DNA from: Gp6-AA40 sp035293405
GTDB taxonomy: Bacteria > Acidobacteriota > Vicinamibacteria > Vicinamibacterales > UBA2999
Length of the DNA stretch: 64,000 nucleotides
Assembly (NCBI GenBank): GCA_035293405.1
Contig: DATDOE010000065.1
Span: forward strand, 48,388-112,387
Direction of reading: 5' to 3'
In this document: positions 26,669-35,429 of the stretch, piece by piece
How the letters are laid out: each line of letters opens with the position of its first letter
Numbering within the stretch: the stretch's first letter is position 1
Notes under the pieces: generated by a model
Seen by the model: only the letters and a program-made list of their open reading frames with translations
Databases searched by the model: none
What the model was told of the DNA's origin: nothing
Translations under genes and position numbers: made by a program

Positions 26669-29332
26669 ATGGCATCCGAGCCGCAGCAGGACTTCTCGAA
26701 CACGACGATTCGGCGATTCGACCTGACGCGTCTGATCGCGCGCGGCGGGATGGGCGAGGTCTACATCGCGAAGGACGCCGTACTGGGCCGCGACCTGGCC
26801 CTGAAGATCCTGCGTCAGGACGTGACGCGCGACGGGGACCGGATCGAGCGCTTCATCGAGGAAGCGCGGGCGGCCTCGGCGCTCAACCATCCCCACTTGA
26901 TCGCGATCTACGACATCGGAGAGAGCGCGCCGAAGCGGAACGGCGTGGCGCTCGGTCCCCCGGTGCTCTATATCGCCATGGAACTGGTGGCCGGCGAGAC
27001 TCTACGAGCCGCCATGGAGCGCAAGCGGCTGAGCCTCACCCGCCTCCTCGAGTATCTCGTGCAGGTGGCCGAGGCGCTCGCCGCCGCGCATTCGGCGGGT
27101 GTCACGCACCGCGACCTGAAGCCGGAAAACCTGATGATCGCCGACGGCGGCTACGCCAAGGTCCTTGATTTCGGATTGGCGAAGTTGCGCGCGGACCTGC
27201 CTCTCCCTGGCGCCTCGGCGCCGGCAGACGATACGCCCACCGCGGGAGGCGCCGTGCTCGGGACCGTCGGGTATATGTCGCCGGAGCAGGTCCAGGGACG
27301 GACGCTCGATCCTCGCACGGACGTGTTCTCCTTCGGCTGTGTCCTGTACGAGGTGATCACCGGCAAGCGTGCGTTTGTCGGGTCAACCACGTTCGCCACA
27401 CTGAAGCAGATTCTGGAGGATGACCCGCCATCAATTGCGGAGCACGCACCGGCCGCGCCGGCCGACCTGCGGCCGATCGTTCGCAAGTGCCTGGCAAAGA
27501 GCCCGGACCATCGCTATCAGTCGATGCGCGAGGTCGCGATCGATCTGCGTGAGGTGCTTCGGCGGATGGAGGTGGCGGCTCATCCGGGCTTGACGACAGT
27601 CAGTCGCCGCCAGATGCTGGCGGGAGCGGCCACGATCGCGGCGCTCCTGGTTGGCGCATGGTGGGCGTTCGAGCGCGGATCGTTTGGCGGCTCGCCTCCG
27701 GGCGTCACCATCGAGCGCTTGACGTCCACCGGCACCGCCATCGATGCGGCGATGTCGGCCGATGGCCGGTATCTGGCGTGGGTGGAATCGGTCGGGGGCA
27801 TGCAGAGCCTGAGGGTGCGGCAGCTTGGCGAGGACCGCAGCCTCGAACTGGTGCCCCCGGCGCCGGTGGGCTACTGGGGCATCAATTTCTCGCGCGATGG
27901 CTCGCGCCTGTTCTACTCCACCAAGAGCGCACAGGATCCGGCCGGTCGCTTGTTCGTCGTCAGCGTGCTCGGAGGCACGCCTCGCTCCCTGCTTCAGGGC
28001 ATCGACAGCACGATCACGCTCTCTCCCGACGGGCAGAAGCTGGCGTTCTACCGGGCCGGCTTTCCCGAGCGCGGAGCCACGGCGCTGGTTGTGGCGGATG
28101 CCGACGGTGGACGTGCGCGCGTGCTGACACGGACTCGCGCGCCGCAATTCTTCGTGCCGGCGTTCTTCGCGGCACCCGCGTGGTCGCCTGATGGCACGCG
28201 CATCGCCGCCGCCGTGCACAACTCCGTGACAGGCGATGCGCGCCTGGTCACGGTGGATGCCGCATCCGGCAGCATCGAGCCGTTCCCGCGCACGTTTCAG
28301 GATGCGACCTTCACGGCCTGGCTGCCGGACGGCTCGGGCATTCTGTTCGTGGTCACCCAGGCCGACGCGTTCAGAGAGTTTCCGCGCAAGATCTGGCTGC
28401 AGCCCTATCCGCGCGGCGAGCCGCGCCGTGTCACACCTGATCTCCTCGAGTACCGCAACCTATCCGTCCGGGCGGATGGAGACGCGTTCGTGACAGTCGG
28501 GCTCGACGCGGTCTATACCCTCTGGCGGCTGCCGATGGACGGCGGGGCTCCTCAGCGCATCGCATCGGAGCGCTACGACGGCCTGCTCGGCGTGGCTCCG
28601 TTACAGGATGGCCGGATCGTCGTGAGCACGGGGGAGCGCGGGAACTCGCAGCTCGCCATGCTCGATCGGACCGGCTCGAGCCGGCAGACGTTGACACGGG
28701 ACGGAACGAACCTGTGGCCCGCCGTCTCGCCGGATGACTCCACGATCGTGTTCGTCTCGAATCGTGACGGGCAGACCGGGATCTGGCGCATGAATGCGGA
28801 TGGGAGCGAGCCCCGATTGCTCGCCCACCTCCCGCGTCCGTCCTGGCTGTCGGTGACGCCGGATGGGCAGTTCGTCGTGTGTGCGTCGCTCGGCGACGCC
28901 GAGACCGCGACGTGGCGGGTGCCGATTGGCGGCGGTCAACCGACGCTGATCGCGCCGGGGATCGATCGTCCCGCGGTGTCGCCCGACGGGCGATTCCTCG
29001 CCGGCATCAATGTCGGTTCGGGTGGGGGGCAGCTCACGCTGGTGACGATGCCTCTCGATGGCAGCGGCCCGCCCAGCGTGCTCGGCACTATCGCGCCGGC
29101 CACCGCCAACGGCATCCTCGAATGGACCGCGGATGGACAAGGCATTCTGTATTCGACGGTGGAGCGAGCCAACGTCTGGTTGCAGCGGCGGTCCGGGGGA
29201 GCGCCGGTGAAGATGACCAATCTGACCGACCTCGGGATTGTCCGCGGCAAGCGGACCTTCGATGGCCGCAATCTCATCGTCGCCCGCGGCGTCGCGCAGA
29301 CCGACGCGTATCTCGTGTCCAATTTTCGCTAG
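26669..29332 (+). CDS. Membrane Ser/Thr protein kinase with C-terminal TolB/WD40-like propeller
   Basis: The protein has 887 residues. The Hanks-type kinase domain spans about 17-300: glycine loop GGMGEV (26-31), catalytic Lys K46, HRDLKPEN (147-154), DFG (167-169) and GYMSPEQVQG (201-210, activation segment). One membrane segment at about 316-334 (MLAGAATIAALLVGAWWAF) is followed by a periplasmic propeller with repeated units such as MSADGRYLAWVE, FSRDGSRLFY, LSPDGQKLAF, WSPDGTRIAAA, VSPDDSTIVFVSNRDGQTGIW and VTPDGQFVVCAS. This architecture is common in acidobacteria. The substrate and ligand are unknown. The stop TAG is immediately followed by a 9-bp tandem repeat. Confidence 0.94.
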   Translation: MASEPQQDFSNTTIRRFDLTRLIARGGMGEVYIAKDAVLGRDLALKILRQDVTRDGDRIERFIEEARAASALNHPHLIAIYDIGESAPKRNGVALGPPVLYIAMELVAGETLRAAMERKRLSLTRLLEYLVQVAEALAAAHSAGVTHRDLKPENLMIADGGYAKVLDFGLAKLRADLPLPGASAPADDTPTAGGAVLGTVGYMSPEQVQGRTLDPRTDVFSFGCVLYEVITGKRAFVGSTTFATLKQILEDDPPSIAEHAPAAPADLRPIVRKCLAKSPDHRYQSMREVAIDLREVLRRMEVAAHPGLTTVSRRQMLAGAATIAALLVGAWWAFERGSFGGSPPGVTIERLTSTGTAIDAAMSADGRYLAWVESVGGMQSLRVRQLGEDRSLELVPPAPVGYWGINFSRDGSRLFYSTKSAQDPAGRLFVVSVLGGTPRSLLQGIDSTITLSPDGQKLAFYRAGFPERGATALVVADADGGRARVLTRTRAPQFFVPAFFAAPAWSPDGTRIAAAVHNSVTGDARLVTVDAASGSIEPFPRTFQDATFTAWLPDGSGILFVVTQADAFREFPRKIWLQPYPRGEPRRVTPDLLEYRNLSVRADGDAFVTVGLDAVYTLWRLPMDGGAPQRIASERYDGLLGVAPLQDGRIVVSTGERGNSQLAMLDRTGSSRQTLTRDGTNLWPAVSPDDSTIVFVSNRDGQTGIWRMNADGSEPRLLAHLPRPSWLSVTPDGQFVVCASLGDAETATWRVPIGGGQPTLIAPGIDRPAVSPDGRFLAGINVGSGGGQLTLVTMPLDGSGPPSVLGTIAPATANGILEWTADGQGILYSTVERANVWLQRRSGGAPVKMTNLTDLGIVRGKRTFDGRNLIVARGVAQTDAYLVSNFR

Positions 29333-29483
29333 ATCGTTCGGATCGTTCGGACCGTTCGGATCGTTCGAGTCGTTCAGACCGCCTGCCTCGCCGAAGCCGT
29401 AGGCGAAGGCGGGTGTGCGGTTGCGGGACGACCGGCGTCCCACCAGCGAACGATCCGAACGACCCGAACGTTTCGAACGATCC
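29333..29483. repeat. 9-bp GATCGTTCG tandem repeats around a hairpin element
   Basis: 29333-29378 holds about five units of GATCGTTCG (variants GACCGTTCG, GAGTCGTTC), 29377-29414 a 38-bp hairpin element (CCGCCT-gcc-TCGCC, loop, GGCGA-AGGCGG), and 29446-29483 the reverse-complement units (CGAACGATC). Together they form a large inverted structure just after the kinase stop. The 38-bp element recurs exactly, inverted, inside the MFS gene at 53740-53777. It could serve as a terminator. Confidence 0.8.
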
Positions 29484-29541
29484 TGTTGCCTATCCACATG
29501 GCACAATACGTGCTCCTGTTGATGGGCCACAGGGCTGGCCG

Positions 29542-29657
29542 GTAGCTCGTAGCCGGTAGCCGGTAGCGGTTCTTGGTTCGTGGTTCCTAGTTCGTTTGCC
29601 TGCCGCGCCGAAGCGCGCCCGGAGTCATGCGCGCGAAGGCGGGGGAGTTGGGAGTTT
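29542..29657. repeat. 7-bp periodic repeats and a hairpin element upstream of padR
   Basis: From 29542 the sequence runs in 7-bp units: GTAGCTC, GTAGCCG, GTAGCCG, GTAGCGG, TTCTTGG, TTCGTGG, TTCCTAG. It is followed at 29598-29645 by a variant of the CGAAGCC-type hairpin (GCCTGCCGCGCCGAAG ... GCGAAGGCGGG) and then GGGAGTT twice. The block occupies the leader of the PadR gene. Confidence 0.7.
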
Positions 29658-29672
29658 GTAGCGGTGGTGCGT

Positions 29673-29999
29673 ATGGATGAAGTTCCGTATGGCGCGCTGG
29701 ACTTGATGGTCCTCAAGACTCTGGAGTCGATGGGGCAGCAGCACGGCTACGGCATTGCCCGCCGCATCGAACAAATCGCCGAGGGTTCCCTGGCCCTGAA
29801 TCAGGGGACGATTTATCCGGCGCTCTTGCGACTCGAGCAGAAAGGCTGGATCAAGAGCGAGTGGGGGATGAGCGAGAACAATCGCCGCGCCCGCTTCTAT
29901 GCGATCACGCGCGCCGGCCGGAAGCAGCTCGCCGCTGAAGCCGATCTGTGGTCGCGCACGGTGGCGATGATGGCCAGGCTGCTCGAGGATCAGTCGTGA
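29673..29999 (+). CDS. PadR-family transcriptional regulator
   Basis: The protein has 108 residues from the ATG at 29673 (MDEVPYGALDLMVLKTLESM), the usual PadR start; longer reading frames only translate the repeats upstream. The winged-helix region has QQHGYGIARRIEQ, LNQGTIYPALLRLEQKGWI and NNRRARFYAITRAGRKQL, all hallmark PadR stretches. PadR genes of this short class are regularly found directly before ADOP permeases carrying an N-terminal prefix domain, as here. It is expected to repress the downstream permease operon; the ligand is unknown. Confidence 0.93.
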   Translation: MDEVPYGALDLMVLKTLESMGQQHGYGIARRIEQIAEGSLALNQGTIYPALLRLEQKGWIKSEWGMSENNRRARFYAITRAGRKQLAAEADLWSRTVAMMARLLEDQS

Positions 30000-30002
30000 T
30001 GC

Positions 30003-30117
30003 GTGCCACGAAGAACACAGAGGCGGCTGCCACAAAGGTCACGAAGATCACACAGGATCGCGGCCACAACGTTCACAAAGAATCCTGGCCACAGAGGTCA
30101 CGGAGATCACAAAGGTC
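30003..30117. repeat. CCACAAAGGTCACGAAGATCACA-type degenerate repeat
   Basis: The gap between padR and the first permease is built of four variants of one phrase: CCACGAAGAACACAGAGG, CCACAAAGGTCACGAAGATC, CCACAACGTTCACAAAGAATCC and CCACAGAGGTCACGGAGATC. The permease ATG follows the last AAAGGTC, which could serve as the ribosome-binding site. The repeat therefore forms the intercistronic leader. Confidence 0.65.
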
Positions 30118-32766
30118 ATGAGATTCGTTCACGTCGTCTTGAGCCGGATCCTGGCGGTGTTCAATCGTCACCGTCTCGACTCCGCGCTGGACGAGGAGGT
30201 GCGAGCGCATCTCGAGCTGCTGACACAGGACTACGAGCGAGCCGGCATGCCCAGCGATCAGGCTCGGCTCGCCGCGCGTCGCGCGTTTGGCGGCGTCGAG
30301 CAGATGAAAGAACGACATCGCGATCGGCGGGGGCTGCCGTGGCTCGACGTCCTCAGGCAGGACGTGAGCTACGCGTGCCGTCAGCTGCGACGGAAGCCGG
30401 GCCTGGCGTTCACCGCCATCCTCACGCTCGGCCTCTCTATTGGCGCCACTGTCGCCGTCTTCACGGTCGTGGACGATGTCCTGTTCCGACCATTGACGTA
30501 TCCGGACGCCGGCCGTCTGGTGGTGGCCCACTCACGACTGGCACAGTTTGGACGCATTCCTGTCAGCGATGGCCAGTTCCGAGTGTGGCGTGCGTCTCTG
30601 AAATCGTTCGACGGAATGGCGCTCCTGTGGGCGTATGCCGCCAACCTGTCCGGCACCGGTGAGCCGGAACGCGTGGCGGCTGCTCGCGTATCGCCGGACC
30701 TGTTTCGGATTCTCGGTGTGCGTCCACAGCTCGGACGCCTGCTCCGAGACGAGGAGGATCAGCCGGGGCGCGATCGCGTTGTCCTGCTCAGCGATCAGCT
30801 CTGGCGCCGACGGTTCAATGCCGATCGACAGATCGTCGGCCGGACGATCGCCGTCAACGGAGAGGCCCATGAGGTCGTCGGCGTGTTGCCTCGCGATTTC
30901 CGCTTTCCCCGTGTCGCGCGTCTCTACTCGATTCCCGTTGACGCCGATCGGCCTGATCTGTGGAAACCCTTCGCGTTGGCGGAGAACGATCCGTTCAGGG
31001 GCCTCAATTTCGCAGCCATCGGCCGCCTGGCGAGTGGCGTCACGATTCAACAGGCGCAGGCCGAGCTCGATGCGCTTCAGCTTGCGCTGTTGCAGTCGCA
31101 GGGCCCAGGCAACGCGACAATCCCAGGCGAGCTCCTGCCGCTGCAAGACCAGATCACGGGCACATCGCGGCGAGGCCTCGAGGTCTTGCTCGCCGCCGTC
31201 GGTGCGGTGCTGCTCATCGCCTGCCTCAACGTCACGAATCTGATCCTGGCTCGTTCGGCGGCCCGCCGCCGCGAGCTGGCAGTCCGCTCCGCCGTCGGTG
31301 CGACGCGAGGTCGTCTGGCGCGGCAGCTGTTCACCGAAGGAGTAGTCCTTTCCGCGGTGGGCGGTGTCCTCGGCGTGGGCCTGGCGGCGCTTGCTGTCCG
31401 GCTGCTCGTGCTGAGCGCGCCTGTCGACATGCCGCGGCTCGATGAAGTTGGCATCGATGTCGGCGTGGTGCAATTCGCTGCGCTGATCACGACTGCCGCC
31501 GCCGCGGTGGTCGGTCTTCTGCCCGCGTGGCGCCTTCCCCGCATGTCGCTGCAGCAAGCTCTGAAGTACGGCAGCGGTCAGACCCATAGCGCACAAGGCC
31601 GACACGCCGGGCTCACTCAAGCGACCCTGGTGACGGGGCAAGTGAGCGCCACGGCGGTGTCTGCCATTGTCGCGGGCCTGCTTCTTCAGAGCTTCATTGG
31701 TCTCCTCCGTGTGGACAAAGGGTTTCAGACCGAGAACGTCGTTACTGCGAACCTTGATCTCGCTGGGCCCGGCTATCTCGGCCGGCGCGTTCCTCTGCAG
31801 CGCTCGATGATCGAGCGGTTGCGGGCCTTGCCGGGTGTGACGGCAGTGGGCCTTGCCAGCGAGCAGTTGCTCGCCGGCACCGGCATGAACCTGCGAGTGC
31901 TCGCGGAAGGCACTTCCGTTCCGAGTCTCGAGCGGCCACTCGCCAACTTCCGTACGGTCAACCCCGATTTCTTTGCCGCGCTCGGCATTCCGATTCAGCG
32001 CGGCCAGGTATTCACCGATACGGATGTGCGCCCGGTTGCGGTCGTGTCCGCTTCGACCGCTGCGCGCCTGTGGCCTGGACAGGAAGCGGTTGGCAAACGC
32101 TTTCGTCGCGGTCCTGACAACTCGCCGCCGATCGAAGTCGTGGGAGTTGCGGGCGACGTCAGGGCGTCCAGGCTCGAACAGCCGGCGGGGTTCATGGTTT
32201 ACCTCCCGTACTGGCAGGCTCCCGTCTCGCAGGTCTCTTTGTCTGTGAAGGTGACCGCGGATGCGGCCACTGTGGCATCCGCGATGCGAGAGGTGATTCG
32301 GGCTTTCGACGCTCGGCTCCCGCTGGCCGGGCTGCGGACGATGAACGACGTTGTCGCCGAGTCGGTCAGCGAACGACGCTTCCTGATGTCGCTCGTCGTC
32401 CTCTTTGCCGTGGCGGCGGTGCTCCTAACCGCAGTCGGCGTCTACGGCGTCGTGTCACAGAGAGTCGCGCGCCGGGTTCCGGAGATCGGCCTCCGCCTGG
32501 CGCTCGGCGCACGACGTGGAGCGGTGGTGCACATGGTACTGCGCGAGGTCTGGAGCGTCGTGACGATAGGGCTTGGCATCGGCGTGTTGATCGCCCTGGC
32601 CGGTGGCTCCGCCCTGCGAGCGGTGCTGTTCGACGTACGACCGTACGACGCCGGAACCATTGCGGCGGCATGTCTGACCTTACTGGTTGCCGCCACGCTC
32701 GCGGCCGGCGTGCCGGCGCGGCGCGCCGCCCGTGTGGATCCGATGGTCTCATTGAGGAGCGAGTGA
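30118..32766 (+). CDS. ADOP-family ABC permease with N-terminal prefix domain
   Basis: The protein has 882 residues. Residues 1-80 form the prefix domain seen in PadR-linked members (LDSALDEEVRAHLELLTQDY, ARLAARRAFGGVEQMKERHRD). The usual permease follows: TAILTLGLSIGATVAVFTVV as first membrane segment, LLIACLNVTNLILARSAARRRELAVRSAVGATR in the first FtsX block, PEIGLRLALGARRGAVVHMVL in the second, and C-terminus PARRAARVDPMVSLRSE. Its stop overlaps the next start (TGATG), so the products are probably made in fixed ratio. Confidence 0.93.
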   Translation: MRFVHVVLSRILAVFNRHRLDSALDEEVRAHLELLTQDYERAGMPSDQARLAARRAFGGVEQMKERHRDRRGLPWLDVLRQDVSYACRQLRRKPGLAFTAILTLGLSIGATVAVFTVVDDVLFRPLTYPDAGRLVVAHSRLAQFGRIPVSDGQFRVWRASLKSFDGMALLWAYAANLSGTGEPERVAAARVSPDLFRILGVRPQLGRLLRDEEDQPGRDRVVLLSDQLWRRRFNADRQIVGRTIAVNGEAHEVVGVLPRDFRFPRVARLYSIPVDADRPDLWKPFALAENDPFRGLNFAAIGRLASGVTIQQAQAELDALQLALLQSQGPGNATIPGELLPLQDQITGTSRRGLEVLLAAVGAVLLIACLNVTNLILARSAARRRELAVRSAVGATRGRLARQLFTEGVVLSAVGGVLGVGLAALAVRLLVLSAPVDMPRLDEVGIDVGVVQFAALITTAAAAVVGLLPAWRLPRMSLQQALKYGSGQTHSAQGRHAGLTQATLVTGQVSATAVSAIVAGLLLQSFIGLLRVDKGFQTENVVTANLDLAGPGYLGRRVPLQRSMIERLRALPGVTAVGLASEQLLAGTGMNLRVLAEGTSVPSLERPLANFRTVNPDFFAALGIPIQRGQVFTDTDVRPVAVVSASTAARLWPGQEAVGKRFRRGPDNSPPIEVVGVAGDVRASRLEQPAGFMVYLPYWQAPVSQVSLSVKVTADAATVASAMREVIRAFDARLPLAGLRTMNDVVAESVSERRFLMSLVVLFAVAAVLLTAVGVYGVVSQRVARRVPEIGLRLALGARRGAVVHMVLREVWSVVTIGLGIGVLIALAGGSALRAVLFDVRPYDAGTIAAACLTLLVAATLAAGVPARRAARVDPMVSLRSE

Positions 32767-35429
32767 TGCGGACACTCCTGCGGCGCCTGCGTGCGCTGTT
32801 CACGCGCGAGCGCGTGGAACGTGACCTGGACGATGAAGTGCGGGCGCATCTCGAGCTCCAAGCGGCCGACTTCGAGCGTCGCGGCATGACGCCCGAGGCG
32901 GCGCGTCTGGCCGCGCGCCGCGCGTTCGGCGGCGTGGAGCAGATGAAGGAGACCTATCGCGAGCGCCGAGGCGTCCCTCTCGTGGACGCTGTCGCTCGCG
33001 ATGTGCGGTTTGGTGTAAGCCTGCTGATCAAGGAGCGGTGGTTCGCTGTTGTCGCGGTGCTGGCGCTGGCGCTCGGGATCGCGGTGAACAGCACGGTCTT
33101 CACCCTCGCGAACGGCATCATGCTGCGCGACCTCCCGTTCGGCGACCCGGATCGCATCGTCACGATTGGCACCGCGATGGGCGGCTCCAGCCGTCCGAAC
33201 GCCGGGCTGTCGTTTCCGGACCTGCAGGACTTCCGCCGGGCCGCGCGCACGTTCGACGGCCTGGGGGCGGCGAGCGAGATGACGATGAACCTCGCTGACG
33301 AGGGCCGCGCGCCGGAGCGATTCATTGGGTCGTACATTTCGGCGAACGCATTCGATCTGATCGGCCTGGCGCCGGCATTCGGGAGGGCCTTCAGCGTGGA
33401 GGACGACCGTGCGGGCGCGGATCCTGTCGTAATCCTGGGACACTCGGTCTGGCGGAACCGTTACGCGTCGGATCCGGCGGTCATCGGACGCACGATCCGC
33501 GTGAACGGTCTCCCGTCCGTCGTGATCGGCGTCATGCCGGAGGGATTCGGCTTCCCGACGCGCTCCCGCGTGTGGCAGCCGCTCACGCTCGTGCTGGCGT
33601 CGACGCTGAATCAGCGCGATGCGCGCGGCCTGGCAGGCTTCGGCCGGCTGGCGCCTGGAGTCACAGCCGAACAGGCCGCCGCCGAATTGCGCGGCGTGGC
33701 CGCGGGGCTGGCCAAAGTACATCCCGTCACCAACGCCGATGCGGAGCCGCGAGTGGCCGCGTTCCGAGAGCGTGCGGTCGGCGGACGTGCACGCACGGCC
33801 TTTCCGCTTCTGATGATGATGGTCGGCTTCGTGCTGCTCATCGCGTGCGCGAACGTGGCGAATCTGCAGCTGGCGCGCGCCGCGCATCGAGCGCGTGAGA
33901 TCGCGGTCCGCCTGGCTCTGGGCGCCAGCCGGGCGCAGATCATTCGGCAACTTCTTGTGGAGAGCCTGCTGCTCGCCGTGTGCGCCGGACTCGCGGGTCT
34001 GGCGTTGTCGGCGGCCGGAGTCCGCCTCGTCTCAAACGCCTTCGCCGCGACCGAGATCGGTCTTCCGTACTGGATCCACTTCGGGATGGACTGGCAGGTG
34101 TTCGCATTCCTTGCCGCGATATGCCTGGGAACAGGTCTCGTCTTCGGCATTGTCCCAGCGCTTCACGGCTCGAGGCCCAACGTCGTTCACGTGCTGAGCG
34201 AGGCCGGAGGGGCGAGCATCGGCGGCGTGCGCCGCCGCCGATGGACAGCGGGCCTCGTCACGGCGCAACTGGCGTTAACGCCGATCCTGCTCACCGGCGG
34301 CGGGCTGATGATGCGCAGCATCATCGCGCAGCAGCAGATCGACCCGGGCGTCGCGACCGCTGGCATCGTGCGCATGAGGCTCGATTTGACCGGACCGAAG
34401 TATCCCGCATCCGCCGAACGGGCGCGGTTCTATCGGCAGCTGGAAGATCGCCTCGCGTCCGCGGCGAATGTTCGGGCGGCGCTGGCCAGCAATGCACCGT
34501 TTGAAGGGGCCGCAGCCCGGCGGCTGTCAATCGACGGCCGGCCTGTTGGGGAGCAACGGACGCAGCCCGTTGTCCGAATGATGACGATTGGGAGAGGTTA
34601 CTTCGACACGCTCGGCGCGCGGGCTGTGCGCGGCCGGATCTTTACCGCGGTTGATGGCGAACGCGAGCAGGGTTCGACGATGGTGAACGAACGATTCGCT
34701 GAGGTGCATTTTCCGAACCTGGATCCGATAGGGCACAGCATCACCCTCACGGCGCTCGGTCGCGATGCCGCGCCCGAGCGGTTCACGATCGTTGGCGTGG
34801 CGCCGAACGTCCGCCAGAGCAGCACCGAGAACGCTGTCGCCATTGATCCGGTCGTCTACGTGCCGTACGTGGGCAATCCCATTCCGTTTGCCAGCATCCT
34901 CGTCCGGTCGGATGCGTCGCCGTCGGCCGTCGCCTCGCTCATGCGAGAACACGTGGGCGCGATTGATCCCGACCTGCCGCTCTGTGACATCAGGACTCTC
35001 GACGAGTCGCTGGCGATGTCTGACGAGCGAATCGGGCTGCTCGTCTTCGGGACGATGTTCGCCGTCTTCGCGGTGATTGCGCTGGTGCTGGCCACGGTCG
35101 GCGTGTACACGGTGACCGCCTACGCGATCACGCAGCGGACGCGGGAGATCGGCCTTCGCGTGGCGCTTGGCGCGCAGGCGAGGCAGATCGGCTGGCTCGT
35201 GACGCGGCCGGCTGCGCGCCAGCTCCTGATTGGGCTGTCGGTCGGCATGGCCGGCGGGCTGGGCCTCGCTCAGCTGTTGCGTGGGGTGCTCATCGGCGAC
35301 AGCGCCGTTGATCCGGTCACGCTGTTCGGCGTTCCGGTGTTGCTGGTGCTCGTCTCATGCGGCGCCTCTTTCATCCCGGCACGACGGGCGATGCGCCTCA
35401 ATCCCGCGGCCGCCCTGCGAAGCGAGTGA
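32766..35429 (+). CDS. ADOP-family ABC permease with N-terminal prefix domain
   Basis: The protein has 887 residues, starting at the ATG within the TGATG overlap; this gives MRTLLRRLRALFTRERVERD, matching the start of the next gene. Prefix domain: DLDDEVRAHLELQAADFERR and RRAFGGVEQMKETYRERRG. First membrane segment: VLALALGIAVNSTVFTLANG. First FtsX block: LLIACANVANLQLARAAHRAREIAVRL. Second: EIGLRVALGAQARQIGWLV. C-terminus: PARRAMRLNPAAALRSE. It is the middle gene of three coupled prefix-type permeases. Confidence 0.93.
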   Translation: MRTLLRRLRALFTRERVERDLDDEVRAHLELQAADFERRGMTPEAARLAARRAFGGVEQMKETYRERRGVPLVDAVARDVRFGVSLLIKERWFAVVAVLALALGIAVNSTVFTLANGIMLRDLPFGDPDRIVTIGTAMGGSSRPNAGLSFPDLQDFRRAARTFDGLGAASEMTMNLADEGRAPERFIGSYISANAFDLIGLAPAFGRAFSVEDDRAGADPVVILGHSVWRNRYASDPAVIGRTIRVNGLPSVVIGVMPEGFGFPTRSRVWQPLTLVLASTLNQRDARGLAGFGRLAPGVTAEQAAAELRGVAAGLAKVHPVTNADAEPRVAAFRERAVGGRARTAFPLLMMMVGFVLLIACANVANLQLARAAHRAREIAVRLALGASRAQIIRQLLVESLLLAVCAGLAGLALSAAGVRLVSNAFAATEIGLPYWIHFGMDWQVFAFLAAICLGTGLVFGIVPALHGSRPNVVHVLSEAGGASIGGVRRRRWTAGLVTAQLALTPILLTGGGLMMRSIIAQQQIDPGVATAGIVRMRLDLTGPKYPASAERARFYRQLEDRLASAANVRAALASNAPFEGAAARRLSIDGRPVGEQRTQPVVRMMTIGRGYFDTLGARAVRGRIFTAVDGEREQGSTMVNERFAEVHFPNLDPIGHSITLTALGRDAAPERFTIVGVAPNVRQSSTENAVAIDPVVYVPYVGNPIPFASILVRSDASPSAVASLMREHVGAIDPDLPLCDIRTLDESLAMSDERIGLLVFGTMFAVFAVIALVLATVGVYTVTAYAITQRTREIGLRVALGAQARQIGWLVTRPAARQLLIGLSVGMAGGLGLAQLLRGVLIGDSAVDPVTLFGVPVLLVLVSCGASFIPARRAMRLNPAAALRSE

